Positions 11,171 to 20,139 of a DNA stretch of 64,000 bases are shown one piece after another; position 1 is the stretch's first letter; every line of letters begins with the position of its first letter. The notes below the pieces were generated by a model. The model was not told the origin of the DNA. It was given only the letters and a program-made list of their open reading frames with translations, and did not search any database. This stretch comes from Emiliania huxleyi CCMP1516 (Eukaryota > Haptophyta > Isochrysidales > Noelaerhabdaceae): contig NW_005196021.1 of the NCBI RefSeq assembly GCF_000372725.1, positions 30,351 to 94,350 of the forward strand, in the 5' to 3' direction. A program made the translations under genes and the position numbers.

Positions 11171-11710
11171 ATGGGAGATGCCGAAAAACCAGAACTCACC
11201 AAACAGTTCAACGAGGGCTACAAAACTGACCTGGCTGAGCCAGGCGAGGCTCCCGGGGGCAAAGACGAGATCAGTGAGGTCAAACTTTGGACCCCCCTCC
11301 GGGGTGGCTTGCCCGTTGGGGTCGGCCGCGCCGACACCGGAGGCAACCCCGGCTCCGTTGGAGACAAGTTCGCCTTCGGCAACACCGAAGAGCGTGCCCG
11401 CCTTGCAAACATGGGCTGCAAGCAACGCGGGTTCCGTGGTCAACGGGCGTTCGACCACACCACCGGCCAAGGCTACGTCAAGTCACAGCGTGGCCACTAC
11501 CATGATGGGATCTTCACCAAACGCAACAAGTTCAACCTGCTTCTCCACGAGACATTCGGCGGCGGCTTCTCGCCGCCAGCAGTTGCAAAGATCAACCGCC
11601 TTGCGCGCAAGGCTCAACGCTCGGGCGTTGACCGCACCGCGTACCCTCCCCACTCCCGCCTCTCATTTGTGTCACACCACGCGGAACGCGTGAGACGTTG
11701 CCGGATGTGA
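11171..11710 (+). CDS. Member of a dispersed multi-copy gene family (LLHETFGGG/SHHAER)
   Basis: Function unknown. ATG 11171 (MGDAEKPELTKQ) opens a 179-residue frame whose C-terminal half contains NKFNLLLHETFGGGFSPPAV, RLARKAQRSGVDRTAY and SFVSHHAERVR. The same blocks occur in a second copy at 31044-31310 (minus), and part of its 3' end recurs at 30466-30675, so this is a repeated gene rather than a single-copy locus. This copy ends RVRRCRM, shorter than the 31-kb copy, which continues through ISLSVVRGVNRAIRSHLATL. A GA-run followed by GATTTT precedes the gene at about 11083-11105. It sits between the two arms of the 420-bp inverted duplication. From memory, similar blocks occur in haptophyte and dinoflagellate proteins of unknown role; I could not check this. 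Confidence 0.6.
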   Translation: MGDAEKPELTKQFNEGYKTDLAEPGEAPGGKDEISEVKLWTPLRGGLPVGVGRADTGGNPGSVGDKFAFGNTEERARLANMGCKQRGFRGQRAFDHTTGQGYVKSQRGHYHDGIFTKRNKFNLLLHETFGGGFSPPAVAKINRLARKAQRSGVDRTAYPPHSRLSFVSHHAERVRRCRM

Positions 11711-12505
11711 ACGCATTTCCCCTCCTCTCTCGACCTTACTAAGTGAAATGTCCGCCTGCCTTTTCTCAAGATTTAAATACTAAAAAACCAAACCTCGGTG
11801 TCTGTTAGCTGTCGGACCTGTCACCCCTAGTAGGCTGTCGTGGATATTCACTTGCGCCACATAGGGCATCAACATCAAGAGAACTCATACCGACCCGCAA
11901 TTACGCAATAACAGACGCCGAAATATGCCGTGCATGCTGGTAGGCGGTTTGTTGCTCGTGGACGTGGTCGGAACGAATATTGGGACCCGGGTCCCACTGG
12001 GACCCAGGCGCTCTCCTGCCGCTGGCGTGCTCCGCCGACCCCGACCGTCGGCGCTGCACGTGAGGCATAGCTACCCCAACGCCCTGCGAGCTTCCCCGCG
12101 CGCCCTGGGCGCCTCGGCGACCCCCCTCGCGAACCCTGTATTGTTACTTTTTTTAACAATAAAAAGGTACACAGCATGTGGCTGTTTGTGGTGCGACAGC
12201 TGTCGCTGCCTAGGTCGCTGCGAGCCGCTACGAGCTCGCGTACGCGGGTAGAATTACCGGCGGTGAGGTAGCTGCAGGCAGCGCGGGTTGGCGAGGCAGG
12301 CTGTCGCGTGTCGGAGAGGCTGGGGCATGGATCAATCAATCAAAGGACTCGTTGTTTCTCTCCCTCACCCAGATGCCAGAATGGGTGGGGGGGGTGGTGA
12401 ATGAAGGGGGTGGCAGGGGCTTCTCTGATGCTCCACGCTGTTTGGTGTGTCTGGGAGGTGAGGGTAGGTGTGGGGGAGGTGTGGATGTGGAAAGCGTGCC
12501 CAAAG
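11711..12505. other. Non-coding spacer inside the inverted duplication
   Basis: Relatively AT-rich in places (TTTTTTTAACAATAAAAAGG near 12150). It has a GGGACCCGGGTCCC palindrome at about 11980-11993 and a GGGTGGGG-rich stretch near 12385. No supported gene. Confidence 0.4.
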
Positions 12506-12633
12506 TTGAACGTAACAGTTGGTATTCCGTAAAAGCAGTTCGTCGTCCCAACTGGACGCCGAAGAGACTCTCTGGACAGCGGGCGATTTCAGCCCGCCGA
12601 ACCGCCCGCGATAAAGTTTCTGTCGGGCCCACC

Positions 12634-14643
12634 ATGCTGGCCGATTCGAACCACTCCGACACGGCCGCCGTGCTGCTCGGCCTCAGCAGCGGCACGGCGC
12701 AGTCCCCCTCCCGCGCCGCCGGGCCCTCGGCCGCTCAAATATCGCCGCGAGAGGCCAAGGCCTCCGCGTCTGGCAGCGCCGTGCAATCCTATGCTCTCCT
12801 CGCGGCGGCGAAAAGGCAGACGCAGGCGGCAGCGCTGCCGCGCAAGGAGTGGTCGCCGCACGAGGACGAGCTGATCCGCCGCGGCGTGGAGCAGCTTGGC
12901 TGCCGATGGCGCGTCATCGCCGCCCAGCTGCCTGGAAGGTCGGACGACGCCGTCCGCAACCGCTGGAGCAGGCTGCAAGACACAGCCAAGAGCAGGACGG
13001 GCGGGCGGGACGGGGGCGTCAAACGGAGCTGCGGTGCCAGCGCATCCGACGCCGGTGGTACAGAGGCCGACGCCACGGGCGCCGCCGCAACAAGTGCATC
13101 CGGCAGTGGGGGCAGTGGGGGCAGCAGCGCCGGTCCTGCTTCCGCCGACGGACCGACAAACGGTGGCGGAGGAGGCGGCACCGGCGGGGGTGGGCTGGCT
13201 CGGACCGCGGAGACGGCGGCCCTGAGCGTGCTGGTGGGGCGGCGAGGCAGCGGGGACGGCAGCGCGGCGCGGATCAAGTCCCCAGCGAGCAGTGGAGGCG
13301 GCGGCGGCGGAGGGAGCGGCAGCGGTTTCCGCAAGGAGAGGTCCTCTTGGACTCGGGCAGAGGACGACGTGATCGTGCAGGGGGTGTCGGAGCTGGGACA
13401 CAAGTGGTTCGAGATCGCGCGGCGGCTGCCCGGCCGGACGGACCACGCGATTCGCAACCGCTGGTCGAGGCTGCAGGTGCCAACACGGCCTCCGGCGCAT
13501 GCCTCCAGCGCACCCTCGCCCGCCTCCCATCCTCACCGCCTCCCATCACTGCCTCCATCCTCGCCTCCGCCTTCGCCGCCTCCACCCTCACCGCCGCCAC
13601 CCTCGCCGCCGCCACCCTCACCGCCTCCACCCTCGCCGCCCTCCTCCCTCGCAACCTCCCTCTCCCCCACCCTCGCCTCAGTCCATCCTGCTGCAGCAAG
13701 AGGCACAACACGGCTACGGCTCCGCCGCACCGCAGCCCTCCCCTCACGGGCTGGGGCACGGCGCGGTCTTCATGGTGCCGAGCGGGATGGCGGCGCCCGG
13801 CGCGGCGCCTGGCATGGCGCCCGGCATCGCGCCCGGCATCGCCCCCGCCGGTTGCATGCCCGCCAGCCACACCGCCCCGTATGTCCTCTCGGGCGCGCCG
13901 CAGCCGCAGCCTTTTGCGCCACAGCCTCCCCCGCCGCTGACCACGGAGCAGCCGCACGCACCCGCCGCCGACGCCGGACCGCGTGGCCAGCCTGACCACG
14001 GCGCCGCCGCCGCTGCCCGGACCGTCGACGCGAAGCCATCTTGCGTCTTTGCCGCCGCCGCCGCCGCCGCGCAGCAGCAGCAGCTGCAGCAGCAGCAGCA
14101 GCAGCGGCAGCAGCAGCAGCAAGTATTCGGCAGCGGAGGGAGGCGGAGGGAGGAGGCGGAGCTGCCGCCAGACGCGTCTCCGCCGCCGACGATGGAGTAC
14201 TCCTCCACCGAGCACTCCCCCCCCCGCTCCCACGCCCTCGATGACTCCGCGCTGTTGCTCGGCGTCTCCGGAGGCGCGGCGCCATCTCCCCGACCCGACA
14301 CACACACACACGCACACACACACACACGCACACACACACACACATGCGTGGGAGGGGTGCCTCTGAACCCCCTTCCTGCCCCGACCCCTCCGCAGGCATC
14401 CGCCGCGCGGGCCCGCCCCCCTCCTCCCCTGCGACGGGGTCGGGGGAGGAGCTGTCGCCGCCGCCGAGCGCTGCGTCGCCGACAGGTCCGCCCCCCTCGC
14501 AAAAGATCGGCTTCCGCGCGCCCGCCACCTCGCCGCGCGCGGAGGAGGCTGCGCAGAGCGGGCTGCCCGAGGGGAGTGCCGAGTTGCTGCTGCTGTGCAA
14601 GCGGGCGCGCGTCGGTGACGCGTCGGCAAAGATAGCCGAGTGA
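12634..14643 (+). CDS. Two-repeat Myb/SANT transcription factor
   Basis: Predicted nuclear DNA-binding protein of 560 residues. Exons 12634-13476, 13682-14273 and 14396-14643 join with consistent phases (0, then 1). Intron 1 is GT-AG (205 nt, CT-rich minisatellite). Intron 2 is GC-AG (122 nt, donor GCGCGG) and contains a (CA)n tract at about 14298-14344. Repeat 1 (WSPHEDELIRRGV...RWRVIAAQLPGRSDDAVRNRW, about 73-117) and repeat 2 (WTRAEDDVIVQGV...KWFEIARRLPGRTDHAIRNRW, about 236-279) each hold the spaced Trp and the LPGRxxxAxRNRW helix. A Gly/Ser-rich linker of about 115 residues separates them, unlike the adjacent R2R3 repeats of plants. The C-terminus has Pro-Gly-Met, poly-Ala and poly-Gln tracts. 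The promoter and first 290 bp are duplicated in inverse orientation at 10.6-11.0 kb. Confidence 0.85.
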
Positions 14644-15358
14644 AGCGGCGGAGGCGCCGCTCGAGGGTTTGGGGGAAGTGGAGGGGAGTGGACAGGGTGG
14701 GGGAGGGGGGGAGCTGCCGCCGTGCGAGCCTCCGTCGAGAGCGGCGGCGGCACGGCGGCGGGTGGGGCGCCAGTGGCGGGCCGGAGGGCGGAGAGGCCGA
14801 GCTGGCAGCGCCTTGGTGGCACGTTCGTTGGTGCGGGGGCTAAATGTACCTTGTGCAGGCGCGGCGTGGCGGGAGGGTCCGTCGCGTGGGGTGGGGACGT
14901 CTGGAATTTGTCTCTGCGAGGATCTGGTTGGCTAGGTGAGCGTCTTGAGGGTGGGGGAGTGGAGCGACGGTCCAGCGGGGTGCGTCCGCTGTGTCCATGA
15001 CTGGTCTCTCTCTCGTTGCATTCTCTCTCTCTGTCCGTGTGTGTGGTGGGTGCTCGTTCGCGCGAACACCTGTGCGATCTCCGACCTGTGCATGCCTCTC
15101 CTCATCAGCAACGAGCATTTGTTATGCACTGTGTTAATACACCACACCCGCGGCACAGTCACAGAGAACTGTGTGTGAATATACCGGGAGCTGAAAGACC
15201 CCCCGGCCCCGCCATTACAGCCGGCAAAAGAGTGAGTGCAACTGCAAGAGCTGCAACGATGAACGATATCGATAAACGATCAACGAACCCGAGTCGCGAG
15301 TGCGTTACGCCTCGCGCGTCGCGCGGCCCTCAGCCCCTCGCACCGCCACTCCGCCACT
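14644..15358. other. Intergenic, no feature seen
   Basis: G-rich 3' flank of the Myb gene, then unremarkable sequence with CT runs. No frame with family motifs and no RNA gene recognised. Confidence 0.4.
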
Positions 15359-15374
15359 TTAACCCCTAAACGGC

Positions 15375-15398
15375 GTTCCTTTACATATGTAAAGGAAC
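15375..15398. repeat. 24-bp perfect palindrome
   Basis: Abuts the left terminal inverted repeat of the piggyBac-like element. The core TTCCTTTACATATGTAAAGG is its own reverse complement when extended to 15375-15398. It is strikingly AT-rich for this region and could be a sub-terminal protein-binding site. Confidence 0.9.
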
Positions 15399-15937
15399 TC
15401 ATTGTTACAGTGGGTTGCGGGCATTAAGAAAACGTCGCATTAAGAAACCCTACCAAGAGATTTCCGCAAAAATCTAAGAAACCACGGCGCGCCGCAGGCG
15501 CGGCCCCGAGAAAAGGCCAGACACGAGTCTCGAGTGTGAACGGGAGCCCCAGCTCAAAATTTCTCTTCGCCTGCGGCGCGCGCACTTGTCACTTTCCAAG
15601 TCTACGGTGTTCTGAGTGGAGTGGAGATGGAGGCGTGTGTGCGTCTTCCCGTCATCCAGAGAGCCGACTCGGCGGCAGACTCTGGCATCGCCCTCGCGGA
15701 CCGCAGCTTACCTCTGACCTAAAATCCTTAGGGGGCCGGCTCTGGCCTGAGTGCCGGCCGGAGCTAAGAAACCACGGCGTGGGGTGGGTGAGGGCTGTGG
15801 AAAGGCTTAGAAACGGCGGCGTGCCGCCGAATCCTGTTTTCTAATCAACACTGTATTTTATTCCTTGGCAGGACGGCTGGTCGGAGCGACGGCCGAGCCA
15901 GCAGTCGTCTGCGACATGGCAGTGGCCCCGGATCATG

Positions 15938-16301
15938 TGCAGCTGGTCCCGAGCGGCTCAGGTCCCAGATCGAATCTCGGACCCACAGATTCTAGATTCC
16001 TTTAGATTCCCTGGATTCCCGCAACAGCGATCTCTTAGCGGCGGCAAACAGAGGCGCAACTCTGCCAGCAGCGAGGAGGCTCCTGCTGCTCAGCTACCGA
16101 GGCCTGGTGGCGTCGGCTGCTGCGTGGAGAAGACATCAGCACTGTCCGACCTCAAAACATGCACAACAAGCGGGATTTGTGACTCTGTCTTCGATTCTTC
16201 AGTCGCTCTGCCGGACGCGCTCGCTTTGTCGCGAGGGTCACCGGTGCAAGCCGTGTGGACGCCCAGAATAGCCTCCCCAGGCTTAGCTAGAGTGAGAGAT
16301 A
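15938..16301 (+). repeat. 364-bp dispersed repeat, copy 1
   Basis: Nearly identical, in opposite orientation, to 62872-63236. Bounded by GTGCAGCTGGTCC at one end and CTAGAGTGAGAGATA at the other. No long frame, no clear terminal inverted repeats and no obvious target duplication, so the class is undetermined. Confidence 0.85.
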
Positions 16302-17288
16302 TTGTGCACATGGTCAGCCTCTACAATATATACACTGACACTTTACCTCCCAGAGCTCGTCTCGGTCCGCCACGGCCATCCTCAGCCTCCGGAGGGCCCC
16401 CGGCCGCGGCGCGGTGCGGCGGCGTCACAAATCCGACGTCAGTTCACCGGGACGCGATCGGGCGATCTGAAGTCCAACTAGGCGCATGGATTGCCCGCCC
16501 AGGGCTATCACCTGGACCCCTCAATGGACGCCTGCGGTGCCGCCCCCACGAGGTGTTGTTCACACCTGTCCAACCACATTCGTCGTGCAGGAACGCGCTG
16601 TGTGTGGCTGGCAGCAAACTCAAATGACGACGGGTTGCAGCCTCGTAGCTCAACGGCAACATTGTGCAAGAAGAAGGCTGATAGAAGTAGAACCAGCCAC
16701 ACAACCAACAGCTTCTGGAGAGTATGCGGAGCGCAAGCAGCCGGTGATCAAAGGCGTGTTGCTGTCGGTGGCAGAATGCCAGAGGGACGCCGGCGCTTCG
16801 GTGCGTGGCTTCGGGGTGGTCACAATTTTCCACCGCTCAACTTGGAGGCAGTGTGTCTAGTAGCGTGCTACAGCTATGACGGCGGACCTCACTGGGGCGC
16901 CGACGTGCGACGACCGTCTGGGATCGAAAGACGAAACCGCGTCCCAGGAGCTCGTGCAGAGCGCGCTCCGGAGCTCTGTGGCGGAAAATTTGAAGGGAAT
17001 GTGGTGGCTTCCCACCGCCTCTGTATGTATCCAATAAAGTGCTAACACGGCCCTCGGGCAGCAGGGGGTATGTGGCGAGCGCACGGAGGCACATTTAGGC
17101 CGCCGTGATATCGCCCTTCCGGGCACCCCCCGTTTCGGTAGCCGTTTAGGGGTTAAGAGCACTTTTCCTTCCAGCCCCCGAGACGCAGAGCCGCAGAGGC
17201 TATCCCATATATGTCTAGTGCTCCACGCACCGTCGGGTGCGTGGGCGATACGCCCCGCCGCGCAATTCGTTCCTGCCCCTCTTTCCCT

Positions 17289-18917
17289 TTACACCGGCGG
17301 GCCGCCCCCGTCGCCGCTGCCTCCCCCAGATACTTGCGTCTTTAGCTGCTCGTTCGCCTGCTCGAGCTGTATGTTCTGCGACTCTAGCGACTGCAGACGC
17401 GCAAAGAGGGCGCTCATCTTGCTCTCGATCGCGCCGTCAATCTCGTCGCGCATCCGCAGTGACTTGTCCATCTCGGCAAGCCGGCTCTCGAGGATCCGCC
17501 GCTCCACGTGCCAATCACACGACTGCTTCTCGCGGAGATAGAGCTCCTCGTTGAGCCGCTGCGACTCTCGACGGTGCAACTCCGCCTCCTCCTGCAGCGC
17601 CGCGTCCAGCTTCCCCAGCAGCTCGCTCTGCTCCCGTTGCTGCTGCTGCACCGTCGTCCGCTTGAGCGAGCCGACGCGAGAGCGGAGGAGGGAGCGGTAG
17701 TCGGACCTCATGCGCATGTAGCGGTCGCGGTACTCGCCGCTGTCCGTCGCGGAGGCGGTTGCTGCCGCCGGTCGCCCCTGCTGCTGCTGCGCCTCTGCGG
17801 AGCGGAGCTGCTCGCTCAGCTGGGCGGTGTAGTCTCGCATCTGCTGCAGGTCCGCCTCCTTCTGCTGCAGCAAGAAGAGGGCCTGCTCGTCGGCCCCGGC
17901 GAGCAGCTGCGCGCCGGTGTCCTCTTCGCCTGGCACCGCGGCCGCGGTCTGAGGCCGAGCGGCCGACTCCTTTGCACTCTCCTCCAGCTGCGAGTTGCGG
18001 CGGTGCAGCTTCCTCATCACAGCCTCGGCGGCGCTCAGCCGCACGCGCAGCTTGTCGGCGCTCTCCTCCTCCTCGTCCGCCGCTCTTGACACTGCTGTGC
18101 CCGGCGCGAGGCCCGCTGCCCCGGGCGAGCCGCCGATGGCACCTGCCGCCGTCTGCGGCCGAGCGTACCGCGCCTCGTCGAGCGGGTCCTTTGCGAGCCT
18201 CTGCAGCGAGGCTAGCTCGGACAGGGCAGAGGCGATCCCGTCGGGCACCGCCGCTGCGGAGGCTGCCGAAGCGCCGGCGGAGGAGGCTGGCCTCCCAGCG
18301 ATCGGGATCGGCGGCGAGCGCTGCTGGCGCGACGATGGGCGCTGCTGGCGCTTTGCCCTCTCTGTCGCCATCTCCGCGTGCGGCAGCGCCGCAGTGGCGC
18401 AGTTTGGGCCAGGAAGGTTCTCATCTAGGCCGGGCGGAGGAGCGTCCCTATCGACGGTGAGGATCTGTGCGTTGTGCTCCGACCCGTCCGCGACACGCTG
18501 CGGGAAGTTCGTCGGAAAGCGCGCGCGTGGATGGGCGGTGAGCCCTCCAGCTCGATGCGGCGGCTTGCGCTTTGGTCCCTTGTGGGGCTGCAGCTGTTGG
18601 GAGAGCTTTGGGCCAGTGTTACTGGCGTGCGAGTGTCGAGGCTTTGCCGCCACCGAGCGGCGTCCACCGTAGGCAGCCACCGCCATCTCCCGCTGTGCCG
18701 CATGCGGGTGCCGCCCTCCCCCCGAACCTCCCAGTGTCCGAGCCCGCGCCGCGTCACGGCTCATCGAGGTCGGGTCAGGCGCGGACCTCACCAGACCAGC
18801 CGAGCTGCGAGCCGGCCTTCTTCTGGGAGCGGGCTCGAAATAGGAGGGCCTGCTCGCCGTGGAGAAGGGCGGACCACGGTCGAGGGGGAGCGGCGTGGGC
18901 TTCGGGAGGAAGATCAT
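17289..18917 (-). CDS. Coiled-coil protein, cytoskeletal type
   Basis: Single-exon frame of 542 residues from ATG 18917. The N-terminal half is disordered and rich in Arg, Pro and Ser, with two ARPQTAA blocks. The C-terminal half is long heptad-like coiled coil: LRVRLSAAEAVMRKLHRRN, then LLQQKEADLQQMRDYTAQL, then a segment ending LESQNIQLEQANEQL. A basic YRDRYMRMRSDYRSLL segment lies between. The layout resembles centriolar/ciliary or spindle coiled-coil proteins, but no named family is recognised. The tail is Gly-rich. No intron is needed. Confidence 0.6.
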   Translation of the reverse strand: MIFLPKPTPLPLDRGPPFSTASRPSYFEPAPRRRPARSSAGLVRSAPDPTSMSRDAARARTLGGSGGGRHPHAAQREMAVAAYGGRRSVAAKPRHSHASNTGPKLSQQLQPHKGPKRKPPHRAGGLTAHPRARFPTNFPQRVADGSEHNAQILTVDRDAPPPGLDENLPGPNCATAALPHAEMATERAKRQQRPSSRQQRSPPIPIAGRPASSAGASAASAAAVPDGIASALSELASLQRLAKDPLDEARYARPQTAAGAIGGSPGAAGLAPGTAVSRAADEEEESADKLRVRLSAAEAVMRKLHRRNSQLEESAKESAARPQTAAAVPGEEDTGAQLLAGADEQALFLLQQKEADLQQMRDYTAQLSEQLRSAEAQQQQGRPAAATASATDSGEYRDRYMRMRSDYRSLLRSRVGSLKRTTVQQQQREQSELLGKLDAALQEEAELHRRESQRLNEELYLREKQSCDWHVERRILESRLAEMDKSLRMRDEIDGAIESKMSALFARLQSLESQNIQLEQANEQLKTQVSGGGSGDGGGPPV

Positions 18918-19164
18918 CCCGTCGTCGCGCGCCGCGCCTGCTGAAGTGAGGCCTGAGGGGGCAAGCCAAAGGGCGAAACGGCAAGTCGATCATAGTTCAT
19001 GTTTGCAGGCGTGAAGCGAGTATGAGCTTCTTGTGAGTGTGTGTGTGTGTGTACTCACTCACACACACGAGCTTCTTGTTCATGCCCCGCCTCAGTAAAA
19101 GAAAATAAAACACGCAACCTAAAGGAGGGATGGGACAGGAGCCTTCGCCAACTAAAAAACACAG

Positions 19165-19660
19165 CACCGATGACGACTTAGTTAGTGTGGGGAGGGTCGG
19201 CGAGCACTCACTCACTAGGCGGCGCCGCCGGGCCGGGGCACTGGCCACGGCCTCGCCGACCACTAGAAGGCGGCCCACCCACTACGCGCACTATCTTAGT
19301 GCGCGGGGTGGCGGGAGGCACTCACCCACTAGGACTAGCCCGCTCGCCCGCAGCCCACTCACTTCCGCGCACTAAGTTAGTGCGTGTAGTAGCCGAGCCC
19401 GCCTCCGTCCGCCGGCGAAGGGCACTACGAGCGGGGGCCCGCCGGACCACTCCCCTCGCGGCCGGCCGGAGGCACTCACTTCCGCGCACTAAGTTAGTGC
19501 GCGTAGTGTCCCGGCCTCCGACCACGACTCCCGGGAGCACTTCACCACTTGACCCGCCTCGGCACACCACTAGCCCTCGTCCAGCTCACAGACTAACTTG
19601 CGCCGACTTAGTTCCCGCAGGGCCCGGGACCACTCACTCACTACCATCATCTGTGCTCTT
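19165..19660. repeat. Cluster of GCGCACTA-(N)-TTAGTGCGC palindromes
   Basis: Three near-perfect palindromes of the form CGCACTAAGTTAGTGCG lie at about 19278-19297, 19366-19383 and 19486-19503, each beside CACTCACT and GTAGT words. Looser ACTTAGTTAGTG words occur at about 19168 and 19605. Flanking DNA is GC-rich with no supported gene. It could be a degenerate tandem array or regulatory hairpins upstream of the GLTP gene. Confidence 0.6.
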
Positions 19661-19683
19661 CACACGACCTGGCGAAGGCTCCT

Positions 19684-19849
19684 GGATGGGAGGACGGCAC
19701 GGGGCACGCCGCCACCGCACAGGGATTTCATTCACGGGAAGGAAGGTGTGTTGCTAGCCGTCGCCCACCCTTGGGCGTCTGCCTCTTCCTATCTCTCTTC
19801 GCAGTCCCTCGCCGATTCTCGCAGCAACCTTCAATCCACCTCGCGGTCG
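19684..19849 (+). repeat. Dispersed repeat family A, copy 2
   Basis: The fullest plus-strand copy: GGATGGGAGGACGGCAC, then CGCACAGGGATTTCA, GTCGCCCACCCTTGGGCGTC, CTATCTCTCTTCGCAGTC and CACCTCGCGG. It matches the reverse complement of 54136-54290 almost throughout. Confidence 0.85.
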
Positions 19850-20139
19850 TCCCACTCTCGTCGTTCTCTCTTCTGTCGCTTCATCCTCTGTCTCGTCCGT
19901 CACTCTCTCCTCTGCCTCGTTCTGCGACGACGCTGCCGCCTGCCGATCCCTGGCTCTCGCGGCATCTCCCGCCTCTCGGCGCAACTCCGCAAAAAAAAGG
20001 AAGCGAAGGGCGGGACGGGAGGACGGCACGCCGCCACCAGAAAGAAAGAAAATAAATAAATAAATAGAGCAGACATCTCCAGGAAAAAAGAAAGAAAACA
20101 GTGCTCTTTTCTTTTTCTTCTTTGCTGAAGACGAAACCC

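Larger units (their letters stand above)
10616..12925. repeat. 420-bp inverted duplication flanking a 1.47-kb spacer
   Basis: Arms 10616-11035 and 12506-12925 are equal-length reverse complements (from TTGAACGTAACAG to CATCGCCGCCC). They hold about 130 bp of 5' flank plus the first 290 bp of the Myb coding sequence. The right arm belongs to the complete Myb gene; the left arm is a severed copy. Beyond the arms the two sides differ at once, next to a C17-18 run at about 10584-10601 on the left. Confidence 0.93.
15363..17153. mobile_element. piggyBac-like DNA element, non-autonomous
   Basis: The left end reads TTAA-CCCCTAAACGGC (15359-15374) and the right end GCCGTTTAGGGG-TTAA (17142-17157). 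These are 12-bp perfect terminal inverted repeats starting CCC and flanked by TTAA on both sides, as expected for piggyBac superfamily insertions. The body is 1,791 bp. I find no DDE transposase domain; the longest internal frames (16.5-17.0 kb) have no recognised motif. Just inside the left end is a 24-bp perfect palindrome, and the element contains one copy of a 364-bp dispersed repeat (15938-16301). Confidence 0.72.

Noticed and set aside
16486-17045. Possible piggyBac transposase frame
   Set aside because: Open for 184 codons but lacking recognisable DDE-domain blocks or a Cys-rich end; composition looks non-coding.
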